Shown here: piece after piece, positions 6,787 through 8,952 of the stretch
Numbering within the stretch: position 1 is the stretch's first letter
Layout: each line of letters begins with the position of its first letter
NCBI GenBank assembly: GCA_041598875.1
Contig: JBFHXP010000108.1
Location: 1 to 8,952 of the forward strand
Direction: 5' to 3'
DNA length: 8,952 bases
From: JAKITW01 sp041598875
GTDB taxonomy: Bacteria; Desulfobacterota; Desulfobulbia; Desulfobulbales; BM004
Program-made: the position numbers and the translations under genes
Notes under the pieces: generated by a model
Told to the model about the DNA's origin: nothing
The model's input: only the letters and a program-made list of their open reading frames with translations
The model's database searches: none

Positions 6787-7208
6787 CCCTGTCCCCGTCT
6801 CTGATAATGGTCGTCACAGGCGGAATCAAAAGCAGAGATGATGACTCCAATGGCGGTGCCCGCGGTAAAGATATCCCGGATTCCCGAGCTTTTAAGGTAC
6901 TCCCAATCCTCCTCAGGAATGACACCGCCGCCAAGCACCGGGATATCCTCGGCGCCGGCCGCGGCCAGGGCCTCGACCACCGCGGGAAAGAGTCGCAGAT
7001 GGGCTCCGGACAGGGAAGAAAGGCCGACACAGGCCACATCTTCCTGCACCGCGGCAGCGGCTATTTCTTCGGGAGTGCGGCGTATCCCGGTATAGACCAC
7101 CTCAAATCCCGCGTCACGAAGGGCCCGGGCAATAAACTTGGCCCCGCGGTCGTGGCCGTCCAGTCCCGGTTTGGCAATCAGGATTCTCTTTTTCCGTGTA
7201 TCGGTCAT
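6783..7208 (-). CDS. mcmB: Methylmalonyl-CoA mutase, stand-alone B12-binding (small) subunit
   Basis: The 141-residue protein is a free cobalamin-binding domain that should pair with the mcmA product to form a holo-mutase. It has the base-off/His-on motif DGHDRG (17-22, H19 being the lower cobalt ligand), SSLSGAH (64-70) and GGGVIP (93-98). FTAGT (114-118) takes the place of the more usual FGPGT near the end. The ATG at 7208 was chosen because the protein then begins with the family-typical RKKRILIAKPGLDGHDRG. A longer reading from 7376 would overlap sucD by 140 bp with sequence that looks like a frame shadow. It starts 28 nt after sucD with only a weak GTGAGA Shine-Dalgarno, and overlaps meaB by 4 nt. 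Confidence 0.93.
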   Translation of the reverse strand: MTDTRKKRILIAKPGLDGHDRGAKFIARALRDAGFEVVYTGIRRTPEEIAAAAVQEDVACVGLSSLSGAHLRLFPAVVEALAAAGAEDIPVLGGGVIPEEDWEYLKSSGIRDIFTAGTAIGVIISAFDSACDDHYQRRGQG

Positions 7209-7236
7209 ATTTTTCTCACTTTTCAGTATCAACCAG

Positions 7237-8115
7237 TTACAGGACACTGGCAAAGGTCTCAGCGCAGAGCGCGCCAAGAGTCCCAAGATCGCGGCACACC
7301 GCGACCCCGGCCTTTTCCATTGCCGCAAGCTTGGCCTGGGCAGTGCCGCTGCCGCCGCTGACAATGGCGCCGGCATGGCCCATTCTCCGGCCGGGCGGCG
7401 CGGTCAATCCGGCAATAAAACCGACCACCGGCTTGGACAGATGAGCGGCGATATATTCGCACGCCTCCTCCTCGGCCTGGCCGCCGATCTCGCCCACCAG
7501 GACAATGGCCGCGGTTTCGGAATCGTGCGCAAAGGCCTCGAGGCAGTCAATGAAGCTGGTTCCCACCACCGGATCACCGCCAATGCCAATACAGGTCGAC
7601 TGCCCGATGCCCTGGCCGGTCAGCTGATGCACCACCTCATAGGTCAGGGTGCCGGAACGGGAGACAACGCCTACTGCTCCCGGGAGATGGATCGAACCGG
7701 GCATGATTCCCACCTTGGACCGACCGGGTGAAATAATCCCCGGGCAGTTGGGGCCGATGAGTCTGGTCGTACTCGTATCAAGGATTTTTTTCACCGTGAG
7801 CATGTCCAGCACTGGAATACCCTCGGTGATGGCCACAATAAGCTCCACGCCCGCGTTTTCCGCCTCAAGAATGGCGTCGGCGGCAAAGGGAGGCGGCACA
7901 AAGATCATACTGCAATTGGCCCCGGTTTTCCGGCGCGCCTCTGCCACGGTGTTAAAAACCGGTATCCCGTCCATCTCCTGGCCGCCCTTGCCGGGAGTGA
8001 CTCCGGCCACTACGGTGGCGCCGTACGCCACGCACTGCCGGGTATGAAACTGGCCTTCCCGCCCGGTGATTCCCTGGACCAGGACCCGTGTTCGGTTATC
8101 CACAAATATGCTCAT
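7237..8115 (-). CDS. sucD: Succinyl-CoA synthetase (ADP/GDP-forming), alpha subunit
   Basis: The 292-residue subunit carries the phosphohistidine and CoA site of the enzyme that converts succinyl-CoA, NDP and phosphate to succinate, CoA and NTP. The CoA-binding Rossmann domain has GITGREG (15-21). The ligase domain has IGPNCPGIISPG (120-131) and SRSGTLTYE (152-160). The active-site His is H247 in RRMGHAGAIVSGG, matching H246 of E. coli. The length equals the family norm. The start MSIFVDNRTRVLVQG is canonical, but upstream on the minus strand no Shine-Dalgarno is visible (the leader ends TATACTCAC). The gene is separated from sucC by 252 bp, almost all occupied by a tandem repeat array. It is followed by mcmB after 28 nt, tying it to methylmalonyl-CoA metabolism. 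Confidence 0.96.
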   Translation of the reverse strand: MSIFVDNRTRVLVQGITGREGQFHTRQCVAYGATVVAGVTPGKGGQEMDGIPVFNTVAEARRKTGANCSMIFVPPPFAADAILEAENAGVELIVAITEGIPVLDMLTVKKILDTSTTRLIGPNCPGIISPGRSKVGIMPGSIHLPGAVGVVSRSGTLTYEVVHQLTGQGIGQSTCIGIGGDPVVGTSFIDCLEAFAHDSETAAIVLVGEIGGQAEEEACEYIAAHLSKPVVGFIAGLTAPPGRRMGHAGAIVSGGSGTAQAKLAAMEKAGVAVCRDLGTLGALCAETFASVL

Positions 8116-8198
8116 GTGAGTATACGGTGTAAAGGTTTAAAGGTTCAAGGGGTAAAAGAAAAAGGTTCAAGCGTTCAAGGGGTAAAACCGTTCAAGTG

Positions 8199-8351
8199 TT
8201 CCAAAAAGCAAAACCGTTCAAGTGTTCAAGGGGTGAAACCGTTCAAGGGTTCCAAAAAGCAAAACCGTTCAAGTGTTCAAGGGGAAAAAACGTTCCAGTG
8301 TTCCAAAAAGCAAAACCGTTCAAGTGTTCAAGGGTAAAAGCGTTCAAGGGT
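8199..8351. repeat. 51-bp higher-order repeat, three copies
   Basis: Within the larger array, the block starting TTCCAAAAAGC occurs at 8199, 8250 and 8301, an exact 51-bp period. The first 34 bases of each copy are identical; differences are confined to the tails (GTGAAACC, AAAAAACG and TAAAAGCG versions). The third copy has a 1-nt deletion and merges into the octamer run. A more diverged copy can be traced before 8199. Near-identity implies recent duplication by slippage or unequal recombination. Confidence 0.88.
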
Positions 8352-8373
8352 TCAAGGGTTCAAGGGTTCAAGG
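8342..8373. repeat. Four perfect tandem copies of the octamer GTTCAAGG
   Basis: Copies lie at 8342-8349, 8350-8357, 8358-8365 and 8366-8373. On the coding (minus) strand the unit is CCTTGAAC, and the first copy reached by ribosomes supplies the sucC stop TGA (8370-8368). Because the period is 8, TGA occurs in all three frames within the four copies. Confidence 0.93.
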
Positions 8374-8952
8374 TGTGTTGACGATTTCAGAAACCTTCTG
8401 GGCCGCGTCAGCCAGATCCACCGCGGTTATCAGGTTGAGGCCGGAATCGGCAAGGATCTGCCTTCCGGCCTCCACATTGGTGCCTTCCATCCTGACCACC
8501 ACCGGCACGGTGATTCCGGTTTTCCTGGCCGCTTCCACCAGCCCCTGGGCCAGAACATCGCAACGGAGGATCCCCCCGAAAATATTGACCAGTACCCCCC
8601 TGACACTTGGGTCGGACAGGATAATCTGAAACCCCTTTTCCACCATTTCGGCATTGGCGCCGCCACCAACATCAAGAAAATTGGCAGGAGCGGCCCCGGC
8701 ATTCTTGATAAGATCCATGGTGGCCATGGCCAGGCCCGCGCCATTGACCATATTGCCGACATTGCCTTCCAGTTTTATATAATTGAGGCCCGCCGCGGCC
8801 GCCCTGGCCTCCAGGGGATCCTCCTCGTCCGGATCATGGAGTGCTGCCAGCTCCGGCCTGCGGAAAAGGGCGTTTCCGTCGATCTCCATCTTCGCGTCCA
8901 GGGCAACGATTGTGCCCGCATCCGTGACCACCAGAGGATTGATCTCCAGCAG
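8368..8952 (-). CDS. sucC: Succinyl-CoA synthetase (ADP/GDP-forming), beta subunit, C-terminal part
   Basis: The gene enters from the right edge; 194 codons plus the stop are visible. The fragment begins LLEINPLVVTDAG, the end of the ATP-grasp domain with its Mg-binding Asn. ALDAKMEIDGNALFRRPEL follows, then the C-terminal CoA-ligase domain with GNVGNMVNGAGLAM, NFLDVGGGANAEMV, VLVNIFGGILRCD and VVVRMEGTNVEAG. All are diagnostic of SucC. The end (DAAQKVSEIVNTP) is about where other SucC proteins stop, so the gene is not obviously truncated, although its stop codon lies in the adjoining octamer repeat. It is the first visible gene of the operon; the promoter is outside the window. The GTG at 8931 is internal and not the start. 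Confidence 0.96.
   Translation of the reverse strand: MLEINPLVVTDAGTIVALDAKMEIDGNALFRRPELAALHDPDEEDPLEARAAAAGLNYIKLEGNVGNMVNGAGLAMATMDLIKNAGAAPANFLDVGGGANAEMVEKGFQIILSDPSVRGVLVNIFGGILRCDVLAQGLVEAARKTGITVPVVVRMEGTNVEAGRQILADSGLNLITAVDLADAAQKVSEIVNTP

Larger units (their letters stand above)
8132..8373. repeat. GTTCAAG-based tandem repeat array between sucC and sucD
   Basis: About 240 bp is built from degenerate copies of the octamer GTTCAAGK. I count 15 exact GTTCAAG heptamers, at 8143, 8165, 8173, 8190, 8216, 8224, 8241, 8267, 8275, 8318, 8326, 8342, 8350, 8358 and 8366, all in the same orientation. They are interspersed with A-rich linkers such as GGGGTAAAA and CCAAAAAGCAAAACC. There is no inverted copy, so it is neither a hairpin array nor a CRISPR. 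The array fills the sucC-sucD gap and enters the last codon of sucC. Its composition is strikingly G/A-rich and C-poor on the plus strand compared with the flanking genes. Confidence 0.9.

Noticed and set aside
6600..7361. 253-codon open frame on the plus strand across meaB, mcmB and sucD
   Set aside because: It is antisense to three well-supported genes and has no recognisable protein features, only typical GC-rich shadow composition.
6783..7376. Longer version of the B12-binding subunit starting at 7376
   Set aside because: The extra 56 residues overlap sucD and look like a frame shadow (Ala/Pro/Arg-rich). The family N-terminus fits the ATG at 7208.
8044..8337. Open plus-strand frame through the repeat array encoding SSVQGVKPFK-like peptide repeats
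   Set aside because: It starts inside antisense sucD and stays open because the 51-bp unit is a multiple of three. No ribosome site or homology is visible, so it is most likely a by-product of the DNA repeat.
8132..8373. Repeat array considered as a CRISPR
   Set aside because: The repeats are 8 bp nested in 51 bp, with no unique spacers of constant length and no cas genes nearby.

Overview
The window holds seven genes on the minus strand and one (an HtrA protease) on the plus strand. The codon use, GC-rich coding DNA and gene content (succinyl-CoA synthetase joined to a split B12-dependent methylmalonyl-CoA mutase) suggest a Desulfobacterota-type (Desulfobulbus-like) anaerobe that uses the methylmalonyl-CoA route for propionate. 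That placement is an inference; no marker gene is present.

Layout. Positions 1-176 (minus) are the N-terminus of a membrane protein, probably a chemotaxis or GGDEF-type signalling protein, with a likely promoter that overlaps a 20-bp AT palindrome. Positions 296-1945 (minus) encode a B12-binding-domain radical SAM enzyme of unknown substrate. The 319-bp divergent gap 1946-2264 has no gene but is structured: two inverted tRNA T-arm-like motifs, two abutting hairpins, a good sigma70-type promoter and a leader hairpin ahead of a periplasmic HtrA/DegP protease (2265-3581, plus).

The right half (3679-8952, minus) is one metabolic operon, transcribed from the right edge leftwards: sucC (partial), sucD, mcmB (stand-alone B12 domain), meaB (GTPase chaperone), mcmA (catalytic domain) and mce (epimerase). 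Together they interconvert (S)- and (R)-methylmalonyl-CoA, rearrange the (R) form to succinyl-CoA, protect and reload the B12 enzyme, and couple succinyl-CoA to succinate with nucleotide triphosphate formation. No propionyl-CoA carboxylase or transcarboxylase lies within the window.

The most unusual feature is a GTTCAAG-based tandem repeat array of about 240 bp (8132-8373) wedged between sucC and sucD, which are normally nearly adjacent. The array supplies the sucC stop codon, contains a 51-bp higher-order repeat, and ends just before a sucD start that has no visible Shine-Dalgarno sequence. I found no CRISPR array, transposase, defence system or intact RNA gene.
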